Source: UBA1672 sp050633505
GTDB lineage: Bacteria > Pseudomonadota > Alphaproteobacteria > Micavibrionales > Micavibrionaceae
Length of the DNA: 64,000 nt
Direction: 5' to 3'
Assembly: GCA_050633505.1 (NCBI GenBank)
Contig: JBOEGQ010000009.1
Coordinates: forward strand, 1-64,000
Part shown: in pieces, positions 42,581 through 50,301 of the stretch
Layout: every line of letters starts with the position of its first letter
Numbering within the stretch: the stretch's first letter is position 1
Translations under genes and position numbers: made by a program
Notes under the pieces: generated by a model
The model's database searches: none
The model's input: the letters and a program-made list of their open reading frames with translations, nothing else
Told to the model about the DNA's origin: nothing

Positions 42581-42757
42581 TGGCTGGGGCTTCAAAACCC
42601 ATACTAAAGCGGCATGATACAGCCGAAAACGTATCACCCTCAGCTATGGCTGGGTGGTGATGTTATGTCCAGGGCGTGCCTAAAAGCATCGCGCCGTTCT
42701 TTAGTACGGTTTTGAACACCCAGCCACCAGAGGATTGGTTCCTTTGGTGGTTTTTTC
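42581..42757 (+). ncRNA. Rod-like structured RNA, 6S-like
   Basis: A long rod of stacked helices: TGGCTGGG (42581-42588) pairs with 42719-42726, TTCAAAACC (42591-42599) with 42708-42716, TACTAAAG (42602-42609) with 42699-42706, and CGGC (42610-42613) with 42693-42696. An apical hairpin ATCACC/GGTGAT (42633-42638, 42656-42661) closes the top, leaving a large internal loop. The rod with a central open loop is the plan of 6S RNA, which binds RNA polymerase holoenzyme, though I see no sequence identity. A terminator hairpin (42726-42752) and T-run end it. Identity is uncertain; structure is strong. Confidence 0.65.
42725..42757 (+). terminator. Rho-independent terminator of the structured RNA
   Basis: CCACCAGAGG (42724-42733) pairs with CCTTTGGTGG (42741-42750), with one G-U pair, and is followed by six T. 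It forms the 3' end of the candidate RNA. Confidence 0.85.
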
Positions 42758-42781
42758 GATGTTTAACCAATGGGGAAGATC

Positions 42782-42928
42782 ATGGACACTAACACCACAG
42801 ATACGCAAGATATACGTATACTTAAGGCCTGTTTGGCCGAACTCTACCGCAGTCATAACGCCGCATTACGCGCAACGATGATTTTGAATGCCTATATTAA
42901 GGAAAAAGAAAAAGAGACGCAGTCGTAA
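42782..42928 (+). CDS. Small protein, 48 aa
   Basis: A 48-residue basic/acidic helical protein starting MDTNTTDTQDIRILKACLAE (first twenty residues) and ending KEKEKETQS. It has a ribosome site GGGGA 8 bases before the ATG (42782) and its own terminator 13 bases past the stop. It lies 25 bases after the terminator of the structured RNA and is not similar to any family I know. The good start site and terminator make it a likely genuine small gene, though short frames of this size also arise by chance. Confidence 0.55.
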   Translation: MDTNTTDTQDIRILKACLAELYRSHNAALRATMILNAYIKEKEKETQS

Positions 42929-42940
42929 GCTATCTATAAA

Positions 42941-42975
42941 AAAGACGTACATTTTGGTGTACGTCTTTCTCTTTA
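42941..42975 (+). terminator. Rho-independent terminator
   Basis: AAAGACGTAC (42941-42950) pairs with GTACGTCTTT (42959-42968) across an 8-base loop, then a T-rich tail. It ends the small gene at 42782-42928 and faces the convergent hslU stop. Confidence 0.85.
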
Positions 42976-43008
42976 TCCTGTTTTTCCATGGGGTCTGTTA
43001 TGGATATG

Positions 43009-44325
43009 TTAGAGGATAAACTTGCTAAGATCTGTGGATTTAACAAGTTCCTCGACACTGTCACGCACATAATCGGCGGTGATTGTAATGGTTTCACCAC
43101 CACGGTCAGACGCGGTGAAGCTGATCTCTTCTAATAGTTTTTCCATCACCGTATGTAAACGACGTGCGCCGATGTTTTCGATGCTTTCATTCACCTCAAA
43201 TGACAGGCGTGCAATTTCGTCTATGGCTTCATCTTCGAATGTTAACGTTACACCCTCTGTTCCGATTAATGCCTCATATTGTTTAATCAGGCTGGCTTCT
43301 GTTTCCTTCAGGATCTTTTTGAAATCTTCAACCGTTAGTGCGCGAAGCTCTACCCGAATTGGAAGACGGCCTTGTAATTCTGCCAACAGGTCGGATGGTT
43401 TTGCGTAATGGAATGCCCCACTTGCGATAAACAGCATATGATCGGTTTTTACGGGGCCGTGTTTTGTGGTCACGGTTGTGCCTTCGATTAATGGCAGAAG
43501 GTCGCGCTGTACGCCTTCGCGGGAAACATCACCGCCACGTACGTCTTGGCGCGCGGCAATTTTATCAATCTCGTCAATAAAGACGATCCCGCTTTGTTGT
43601 ACCATCTCAAGGGCGTTGGTTGTGATTTTATCCTCATCAAGCAACTTATCGGATTCTTCGGCGATTAAGACCTCATAGCTGTCTTCGACAGTCATTTTCT
43701 TGCGCTTTTTACGTTCGCCAAATCCTTTACCAAGCATATCACCGATATTTACCATGCCCATTGATGATCCCGGCATGCCCGGAATATCCATCATGCCGCC
43801 CATCGGGTTTGAGTTATCAGTGATCTCAATTTCGATTTCACGGTTGTTTAATTCGCCCTCACGCAGTTTTTTGCGGAAATTTGAACGGGTGCCCTCGCCC
43901 GCCGTATCACCGACCAAGGCGTCCAATACGCGTTCTTCGGCGTATATTTCGGCCTGTGCCTGTACGGTTTTGCGCATATCTTCCTGTGTCATGCGAATGG
44001 CGGCTTCGGTCAGGTCGCGGATGATTGATTCAACATCCTTTCCGACATAACCAACTTCTGTGAATTTTGTGGCTTCGACCTTGATGAATGGTGCGTTTGC
44101 AAGTTTTGCCAGACGGCGGGCAATTTCGGTTTTACCAACACCGGTCGGCCCGATCATCAGGATATTTTTCGGATAGACTTCTTCTTGAAGATCAGGGTCC
44201 AGTTTGGAACGTCTCCAACGATTTCTAAGTGCAATCGCAACCGCGCGTTTTGCATCGTTTTGACCGATAATGTGACGGTCTAATTCACTGACGGTTTCAC
44301 GGGGGGAAAAGGATACAACGCTCAT
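43009..44325 (-). CDS. hslU: HslU, ATPase subunit of the HslVU protease
   Basis: The AAA+ unfoldase that feeds proteins to the HslV peptidase. The 438-residue protein is full length, with SPRETVSELDRHIIGQ at the start, Walker A GPTGVGKTE at about 57-65, the pore loop GYVG at about 90, Walker B VFIDEIDKIA, sensor II near the C-terminus, and the final DLSKFIL, the docking tail for HslV. HslV, normally just upstream, is not adjacent: a different plus-strand gene diverges from it at 44458. The protease subunit may lie elsewhere. Confidence 0.96.
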   Translation of the reverse strand: MSVVSFSPRETVSELDRHIIGQNDAKRAVAIALRNRWRRSKLDPDLQEEVYPKNILMIGPTGVGKTEIARRLAKLANAPFIKVEATKFTEVGYVGKDVESIIRDLTEAAIRMTQEDMRKTVQAQAEIYAEERVLDALVGDTAGEGTRSNFRKKLREGELNNREIEIEITDNSNPMGGMMDIPGMPGSSMGMVNIGDMLGKGFGERKKRKKMTVEDSYEVLIAEESDKLLDEDKITTNALEMVQQSGIVFIDEIDKIAARQDVRGGDVSREGVQRDLLPLIEGTTVTTKHGPVKTDHMLFIASGAFHYAKPSDLLAELQGRLPIRVELRALTVEDFKKILKETEASLIKQYEALIGTEGVTLTFEDEAIDEIARLSFEVNESIENIGARRLHTVMEKLLEEISFTASDRGGETITITADYVRDSVEELVKSTDLSKFIL

Positions 44326-44457
44326 TTCTTCGGTCTCTTCTATAATTTTCTTTACATATAACGTAATAATGTTTTAATTTTACGTCCATTGAAATAAGTT
44401 CTATGCGCTAAAATGGCAAGAGATATTTAACGCAATAAGCAAGATTGGTGATAACAG

Positions 44458-45072
44458 ATGGTTGAAAATAACAAGAATATCGCAGGAACAGTGACGCTGG
44501 ATCAGTTTAATACGGTGGTGATCCCACAGCTTGGTCATTTAAATGTGATGGCTGATGGTAAAAACCATGCAATGGATCCTGAGAATACCGATTTGGTAAA
44601 TATAACAAAATCACAGAATGGTATGATTGAATTCCAAAGCGGGTTAAAGGCAGAAGGAGGGAACGGTTTTCCTTTTGATGTACGTGAGCCCGGTGCGTTT
44701 CTTGAAAGAGAAGGCGAAAATGGTGGTATGACCTATACCAAGGTTCCGTATTTTAGAGCGTATGCAGCCGAAGAAGATAACAAATTGCTTATCACGTATG
44801 AGAATCCGGAAGGTACATATGAAGATCTTCAGGAAACAGATAATATTGTGTTCGTAAAACCGGTTGAAGGCAATATGGATAGTGCGTTTTTAGAATTTTG
44901 TGAAAATCGTGATTGTACGCTTCGTTCTTTTGATGATGATACGTATGAAATTGAGCTTATGGGACAAGGGGTTGTACCTGTAAATATTGAAAGACGTTCT
45001 TTTTCGGAAATGTTTAAATCAGAGCCTATGGCAGAGCTTGGCGATTTTGAAGACCCCTACGTGGCACCATAG
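44458..45072 (+). CDS. Hypothetical protein, 204 aa
   Basis: No family recognised. A soluble acidic protein starting MVENNKNIAGTVTLDQFN, with regular beta-strand-like stretches (FPFDVREPGAFLE, LLITYENPEGTYED, YEIELMGQGVVPV) and no cysteine cluster beyond CENRDC. There is no signal peptide or membrane helix. It diverges from hslU. The base composition is like that of its neighbours. A structured beta-rich domain seems likely; the function is unknown. Confidence 0.6.
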   Translation: MVENNKNIAGTVTLDQFNTVVIPQLGHLNVMADGKNHAMDPENTDLVNITKSQNGMIEFQSGLKAEGGNGFPFDVREPGAFLEREGENGGMTYTKVPYFRAYAAEEDNKLLITYENPEGTYEDLQETDNIVFVKPVEGNMDSAFLEFCENRDCTLRSFDDDTYEIELMGQGVVPVNIERRSFSEMFKSEPMAELGDFEDPYVAP

Positions 45073-45165
45073 GCGTTTTACACTGGTTTTATTAGGTTTC
45101 TCATGTTACAAAATAACCGAACGCGTCTTTCGCGTAACTGCCATTAAAATAGGGCTTAATTCGTA

Positions 45166-46137
45166 ATGGAAACCACTGACTGGCTGATTTTTGCCGCTCT
45201 TGTTCCTTTTCTCCTTTATATTGATCTAAAGCTTTTCAACAAAGGTTCTGACAATGTGATCGGCTTTCGTAAAAGTCTGATCTTAAGTGGCTGGTACATT
45301 GCGGCGGGACTTGCTTTTGGTTTGATTGTCTGGTGGCATTTAGGCCCTGATAAGGCGATGAATTATTACACCGCCTATGTGATTGAGAAGAGCTTATCCC
45401 TTGATAATCTGTTTGTGATGTCGGTTATTTTCTCTGCCTTTGCCATTCCGCGGCAATTTCAACATCGTGTACTTGTCTGGGGAATTATCGGTGTTGTTGT
45501 TTTGCGCGGTATTATGATTGGTGCAGGTGCGGCACTCGTACATAATTTTGATTGGGTTCTGTACGTTTTTGCGGCGATTCTTATTTTTACAGGTATCAAG
45601 ATGTTGTTTATCGATGATGATGATGACGTTGATAATTTTCAGAAAAAACCATTGGTTCTTTTCTTGAAAAAGCATTTTGCCTTCACCCCTAAAATCCATG
45701 GTAATAAATTTTGGGTTCGTCGGGATGAACTTCAAGATGATGAGAAAAAGGGCAGTAAATCTGCCTTTATCGCGACGCCGTTACTTTTGGCATTGGTCGT
45801 TATCGAAATCAGTGATGTGATTTTTGCGGTTGATAGTATTCCCGCCGCTCTCTCTGTCACGACGGATATCTTCATTGTCTTTACCAGCAATATTTTCGCT
45901 GTTTTGGGGCTGCGTGCACTGTTTTTTGCGGTTGAAAATATTATCGATCGCTTTGAGTTGATGAAGTACTCCCTGTCTTTTGTTCTGGTCTTTATTGGGG
46001 GGAAAGTATTCTATAACGGGTTCTTTGGCCATGTTAGTCCGGCGGTGTCGCTTTCGGTGACTGTGGGCGCATTGGCGGCCGGTTTTATCTTCTCCATGAT
46101 GATTTCAAAAGACAAAGAAACGCAAGAAGAGCAATAG
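45166..46137 (+). CDS. TerC-family integral membrane protein
   Basis: A 323-residue inner-membrane protein with seven to nine helices. The family motifs are YVIEKSLSLDNLFVMSVIFSAF in the third helix, the acidic conserved region VVIEISDVIFAVDSIPAAL, and FIGGKVFYNGFF. Between helices lies a cytoplasmic loop with an Asp-rich stretch (IDDDDDVDN). TerC proteins were found with tellurite resistance genes, and some act as metal exporters, notably for manganese in alphaproteobacteria and Bacillus. It stands alone between hypothetical genes. Confidence 0.9.
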   Translation: METTDWLIFAALVPFLLYIDLKLFNKGSDNVIGFRKSLILSGWYIAAGLAFGLIVWWHLGPDKAMNYYTAYVIEKSLSLDNLFVMSVIFSAFAIPRQFQHRVLVWGIIGVVVLRGIMIGAGAALVHNFDWVLYVFAAILIFTGIKMLFIDDDDDVDNFQKKPLVLFLKKHFAFTPKIHGNKFWVRRDELQDDEKKGSKSAFIATPLLLALVVIEISDVIFAVDSIPAALSVTTDIFIVFTSNIFAVLGLRALFFAVENIIDRFELMKYSLSFVLVFIGGKVFYNGFFGHVSPAVSLSVTVGALAAGFIFSMMISKDKETQEEQ

Positions 46138-46181
46138 GTGTTATCCTATAGCCCTTCAAAATTCGCTATACCTGTCAGAAT

Positions 46182-46655
46182 TTAATGCGCTAGTGCAACG
46201 ATGGTTGCAGGCTCTTCTGTCGTTGTTTCCGGTGTTGAGAATTCACCGGCTTCGTTGACCATGACGCCAAACTTATCGGGTTCTGCTTTTACTTCTTCAA
46301 GGAAGTCTTTTGCCTTATTAACTGAATAGCCACTATCCATCCCAAATTTTGCAAGGATACCGATTTTTACATCCAGAGTATTCAAATTTTCGGGTGTAAC
46401 GGCAGTTTCACCTTTTTGCTCTATCTCGGCCATGATATTTCCGATAACCGCAGATGGGCTTAACTCTTTTTTGGTGGTTTGGCCGGGCTCAATAACTTCA
46501 GAGCCTCTTTTATTGAGATCATCCGTAAGCTGGTTACTGGCAAAGCGGTCTTTATTACGCTCTGCGAACGGTGCGCATGCTTCTTCTGTGTTTGCTGTCA
46601 TACAATCAACAACTTGTTGAGGGTCATCGCCTGCAACGAAATTATAATTAGCCAT
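46182..46655 (-). CDS. Hypothetical protein, 157 aa
   Basis: No family recognised. A soluble acidic protein starting MANYNFVAGDDPQQVVDC, with a Cys pair in CMTANTEEACAPF, a helix-rich centre and an acidic/Thr-rich end (ETTTEEPATIVALAH). There is no signal peptide or membrane segment. It converges with terC, with the stops 45 bases apart, and has a neighbour upstream on its strand, the thioredoxin-like gene at 46801, 146 bases away. No role can be inferred. Confidence 0.55.
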   Translation of the reverse strand: MANYNFVAGDDPQQVVDCMTANTEEACAPFAERNKDRFASNQLTDDLNKRGSEVIEPGQTTKKELSPSAVIGNIMAEIEQKGETAVTPENLNTLDVKIGILAKFGMDSGYSVNKAKDFLEEVKAEPDKFGVMVNEAGEFSTPETTTEEPATIVALAH

Positions 46656-46800
46656 CTTACATCACCTAGTTTTTTATCTAAAATATATCGTTACAACTAT
46701 TATAGATAAATTCCAGAGTATAATTCCATAAAAAAATAATGATATTTCTTTTTCTTAAGGAAATACTTAAATAATGAGAAAAAATCCGAAGTTACTATTG

Positions 46801-47505
46801 TTAACGGGTGAGTTTATTCAACGTTGGGAGAAGGTCGTAATACAGGCTATGTTTTGGTTTATGGCCTGTTGAATCAATACGCAGAATAAAATTCTCATCG
46901 ATTAACTGAAATCCCGGAATCATTTTAAAGCTATGATGGTTACGAATGTCATAGGGGCTGATGCTGACATAATGGTTGTTTCGTTTTGATAGCTGGAAAT
47001 GTTCTGCCCATGCGCGGGCATCTTCCTTACTTGGAGCTTGCATGTTCATGTCATAGAGGAGCAGTTGCACAAACACAATGTGAGGATTTGCGTCTTTATT
47101 TTGTGGGATATAGTTTCGAAAAATATCGTGGAACGAAGAAACACCTTTTTGAACGGAGTTACCTTTAAAGGGGCCGTATTTTTTTGCACCTGAGAAGGCC
47201 TGACATGCGGGGCAATTCATACCGACAGGCTCAATAATAATGATTTTACCTTTGAATTTTGAAAGCTTAAAAAGCTGTCCATCCTGATCATATAAGGTCA
47301 TATCAGGGTATTTTTGTTCCAGAACAGGAGGCCAATTTTTAATGGTGCGGACGTCCTGTGCCTGTATTTCTTGCGCAGGTGTAAAGAAACCTGCGGCATT
47401 TAAAATCCAGAATACAGGCAGAATAAGCGCAAAGAAAAGCGTTGTGAACGTTGATAAAATGACCTTTGGTCGCGAGATTGTCTTGTCCTCTTTTATATTT
47501 TCCAT
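46801..47505 (-). CDS. Membrane-anchored thioredoxin-fold protein with CPAC site
   Basis: A 234-residue protein with one N-terminal helix (about residues 14-38, ILSTFTTLFFALILPVFWIL) and a periplasmic thioredoxin-like domain. The redox motif is Cys-Pro-Ala-Cys in PVGMNCPACQAF at about residue 97, set after the strand GKIIIIEPVG. A His-rich region follows at about 180 (HYVSISPYDIRNHH). Its layout suits a thiol oxidoreductase or SCO-like copper chaperone for cytochrome assembly; no haem-copper oxidase gene is nearby. The substrate is unknown. Confidence 0.7.
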   Translation of the reverse strand: MENIKEDKTISRPKVILSTFTTLFFALILPVFWILNAAGFFTPAQEIQAQDVRTIKNWPPVLEQKYPDMTLYDQDGQLFKLSKFKGKIIIIEPVGMNCPACQAFSGAKKYGPFKGNSVQKGVSSFHDIFRNYIPQNKDANPHIVFVQLLLYDMNMQAPSKEDARAWAEHFQLSKRNNHYVSISPYDIRNHHSFKMIPGFQLIDENFILRIDSTGHKPKHSLYYDLLPTLNKLTR

Positions 47506-47699
47506 ATTTATTAGTATTTTAAGCGATACATCAATAAAACTTCCATAAAAATTATTATAAATATAACGCGTATTTATTTGAAAAGTAAGGGAAATTCGAA
47601 ACGATAGTGTTTGTCATAACCATTGTTTTATGGTGTGATGAAAGTATAAGGGTATGCAGTTTAATGTATACCGAAAATAAAATGCACAATGGTGGTTTA

Positions 47700-48188
47700 A
47701 TGGTTTTTCAAGTTCTACAACAACGTATAGATTCTTTAAAATCGTCTTCTTCGATTTTTCTACGTTCGCCCATTATGTCTGTTTGTGTTGGCCTTGCTGT
47801 TTTCTCTTGCTCTCTGGGAACCGCTTGGTCATATGATACTCTCTATAATCATGATGTTTCACGTGAAACATCGAATAGCTTATTATCTCCCTCCTCTGCT
47901 GTGGCGGATCTGTGTATACCCCTGCTCAAATCCAACCTCAACTCCCCTCAATCTGCTACAGATAGAAACCAACGCTCGGTTGGTAAAATTACTGCACTTG
48001 GTATGATTTTAGGGGCTCGTTTTGCTCTCGAGCCAAAAAGTCAGGTTAACGAAGACTCTGTGTCGTATGAAACACGTATTCTAAAGCATATTGCCAATGA
48101 TAGAAAGCCGCAACGCTCCGCTCAAGCGATTGCAGCTTACCGGCAATGTCAGAAGGAACAGGTGTTGGTACAGCTTGTCTTGCGTTGA
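47700..48188 (+). CDS. Hypothetical exported protein containing a parS site
   Basis: A 162-residue protein with a hydrophobic segment at about residues 26-43 (MSVCVGLAVFSCSLGTAW) that could act as a signal or anchor, and no recognised domain. A longer frame with a GTG at 47607 exists; I prefer ATG 47700. Residues 51-56 read VSRETS because a perfect parS lies in the gene (47855-47870). The rest is Ser/Asn-rich, then a basic C-terminus. A strong terminator follows. It may be a genuine small secreted protein, or a frame held open around the parS site. Confidence 0.5.
   Translation: MVFQVLQQRIDSLKSSSSIFLRSPIMSVCVGLAVFSCSLGTAWSYDTLYNHDVSRETSNSLLSPSSAVADLCIPLLKSNLNSPQSATDRNQRSVGKITALGMILGARFALEPKSQVNEDSVSYETRILKHIANDRKPQRSAQAIAAYRQCQKEQVLVQLVLR
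47855..47870. other. parS centromere site 1
   Basis: TGTTTCACGTGAAACA is a perfect 16-base parS palindrome, the ParB binding and loading site. It lies inside a coding frame, about 10 kb right of the probable origin. Confidence 0.95.
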
Positions 48189-48224
48189 ACATTTGCAGAA
48201 AAGATGTATATCCCTCACATCGCT

Positions 48225-48260
48225 GGTCGCTCTACTACTTTGTAGTGGGGCGGCCTTTTT
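48225..48260 (+). terminator. Strong rho-independent terminator
   Basis: The 14-base arms 48225-48238 and 48242-48255 pair (three G-U pairs) around a TTT loop, then five T. It ends the parS-containing gene at 47700-48188 and faces the minus-strand gene at 48265. Confidence 0.9.
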
Positions 48261-48264
48261 CTTG

Positions 48265-49962
48265 TTAATTGAAAATTGATGTGTACCATAAAACCGGATT
48301 AACTCCGGCTTGTCTTGCAATTTCAAGTGTCACCAAACAAATAACAAAGTTTAAGCCGGCATAAGTGTATGCCATTTGCCCAAGTTTTGGCGTGGCCAGC
48401 TTTTCAGTTTTTTTCGGCATGATTTGATCCATCGCACGTCTAATTGCCGATTGAGCCGTCCACTGAATAGCGGTAACCCCGAGATAGAATATAAGTCCAA
48501 TGGCAAGTGCATCAATCACCATATCAACGGAAAGCTTTGGCGAATGTGCAATCAGAGTATCTCGTATAGGTGAAAGGAGATAGGCAGGTATCAAAATAAG
48601 ACTAAGGGCAGACGCAATCCCGAAACCGTTTAAGCGTGGTTTCTTTGTAATCAGTTTTAATGAGGTATCGGCGGTTTCAACCAAATCGTTTATGGCGGAT
48701 GGAGATAGACCCAGTGTGTTGGTTTTTTTCAAAAGGGCTTTTGCCTTATTTAAGGAGTACGTCGCGGTATAGAATATGGCTTCCTTTACCGTTCTGTATT
48801 CTGCTGCGGCTTTTAAGTTGCCAATGACATCTCCGCGTTCTTCCGCTGCATCGTGTAATTTACGCATTCCGTTTTTGATCAGGGTATCTAAAAATGGTGA
48901 GACATGTTCAAGCTTTCCCTTGGTTCCAAATAAGAAGGTATAATAGATATGTCCATTGATATCGTATTCTACATGTCCATAGGGGAGCTCTACATTATAA
49001 ATAATAGGAATCCTGTAATCTCTTCTTTTGTCGGCTTCCTCTTGTTGTCGCATTTTCTCATCATCATCTATGTTGACGATACTGACTGGGCTTTCCGATA
49101 TGGTTATATCTGCATCTTCCTTTAATTTTGCACCTTGACGTTCTATAGCCTCGACCACTTTTTCGGGGAGCTTATTTTTGGGGTAATCAAAGGCCGTACG
49201 TGCTTCGAGGTCTACAACGAAAATATGGCTGTTCCACGCGTTTCCATTACAGTTCGGGCAGGGGGTTATGCCTTTGCTTTTACATGTTGCGCATCTGACC
49301 TGGCCGCTTTGGTTGCATGACGTACAGGAGGATCTGCCACTGCCATGGCATACAGGACATTGTGTCTTTTGGTTATTTTGTCCCATTACCATTTGTGCAC
49401 CGTGGCAATGCTTGCAGTGGTCCATGCCGGATCCATTACACCGCGGACACCTGTCTAGTCCCTTCCCATCGCAGGGTAAGCATTTGACGCTTCCGGTTGT
49501 ACGGCATGTATGGCAAGGTTCAAACACAACGAACTCTTTATGCCAAAATGGTAGGGGGATTATATTGTTATCTACGGCAAACCCCTGATCATCCCGATTT
49601 AAGACAACTTCACGAATTTTGCGCTCTGTATCTTTATCATCCTCTAATGTGAGATAGGCCTTGTTTATAGACTCTAATGCGGCCTGTTCATTTTCTACTT
49701 TTACCGGGCCTTGTACACGTCCGGCTACTTTCTTTTGTGTTACCTTTTTCAAGACTGTAAGCATGTTTTCCGCTTGGAATTGTAACAGTGCTCCTTCGAA
49801 TTTTTCCAGTTTTACATTCTGCGGATCATATTTATTGCCCTTAACGGCTTTACGTACTTGCTTCAGTGCGATGTCTTTATATTCATCACTAATCTTAACT
49901 TCGTGTATGACAGTGTCCTGAATGATGTTTTCTTGTTCGTTATCTTCATTCTGCTCGGTCAT
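48265..49962 (-). CDS. Membrane protein with eight CxxC zinc-finger motifs (DnaJ-like)
   Basis: A 565-residue protein. Residues 150-239 hold eight CxxC motifs (CHTC, CLPC, CPRC, CKHC, CPVC, CTSC, CATC, CPNC) spaced as in the DnaJ zinc-finger, several in the CxxCxGxG form, double the usual four. The N-terminal ~149 residues are polar and helical; there is no J domain. The C-terminal part (about 455-565) has three membrane helices. It resembles DnaJ-type cysteine-rich membrane proteins that may help membrane protein folding or assembly, but the partner is unknown. It lies upstream of nothing on its strand, and DUF6489 diverges from it. Confidence 0.75.
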   Translation of the reverse strand: MTEQNEDNEQENIIQDTVIHEVKISDEYKDIALKQVRKAVKGNKYDPQNVKLEKFEGALLQFQAENMLTVLKKVTQKKVAGRVQGPVKVENEQAALESINKAYLTLEDDKDTERKIREVVLNRDDQGFAVDNNIIPLPFWHKEFVVFEPCHTCRTTGSVKCLPCDGKGLDRCPRCNGSGMDHCKHCHGAQMVMGQNNQKTQCPVCHGSGRSSCTSCNQSGQVRCATCKSKGITPCPNCNGNAWNSHIFVVDLEARTAFDYPKNKLPEKVVEAIERQGAKLKEDADITISESPVSIVNIDDDEKMRQQEEADKRRDYRIPIIYNVELPYGHVEYDINGHIYYTFLFGTKGKLEHVSPFLDTLIKNGMRKLHDAAEERGDVIGNLKAAAEYRTVKEAIFYTATYSLNKAKALLKKTNTLGLSPSAINDLVETADTSLKLITKKPRLNGFGIASALSLILIPAYLLSPIRDTLIAHSPKLSVDMVIDALAIGLIFYLGVTAIQWTAQSAIRRAMDQIMPKKTEKLATPKLGQMAYTYAGLNFVICLVTLEIARQAGVNPVLWYTSIFN

Positions 49963-50043
49963 TGTCTTGGTATCACCTGTAAAAAAATGTATAAAGTAGG
50001 GTAGCTAGGTCATAAAGATACACGAAATCAAGGAAAACGCATA

Positions 50044-50301
50044 ATGAAATTCAATTTTGATATTGAGTGCACCCCAGAGGAAGCACGTGCTTTTATCGGT
50101 TTACCGAATATAGCGCCCATGCAAGAAAAAATGTTGAAAGAGCTGGAAGATCGCATGTTGGAAAACATCCGCAATCTTTCACCTGAAGAGATGGTGAAAA
50201 CATGGATGCCCGCAACAATGCAGGGTATCGGTGAGATGCAAAAGATCTTCTGGTCGCAGATGGGCGTAAAAATGCCGGAAGAAACAGAAAAAAATGACTG
50301 A
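50044..50301 (+). CDS. DUF6489-family protein
   Basis: An 85-residue soluble helical protein starting MKFNFDIECTPEEARAFIGL and containing PNIAPMQEKMLKELEDRM, which is the DUF6489 pattern, found mainly in alphaproteobacteria. Its function is unknown. It ends KND overlapping the mnmE start by eight bases, so translation of mnmE is coupled to it. Confidence 0.85.
   Translation: MKFNFDIECTPEEARAFIGLPNIAPMQEKMLKELEDRMLENIRNLSPEEMVKTWMPATMQGIGEMQKIFWSQMGVKMPEETEKND

Noticed and set aside
47607..47699. Longer GTG start for the parS-containing gene
   Set aside because: It lacks a convincing ribosome site and adds a stretch with no domain or signal value; ATG 47700 is preferred, with low certainty.
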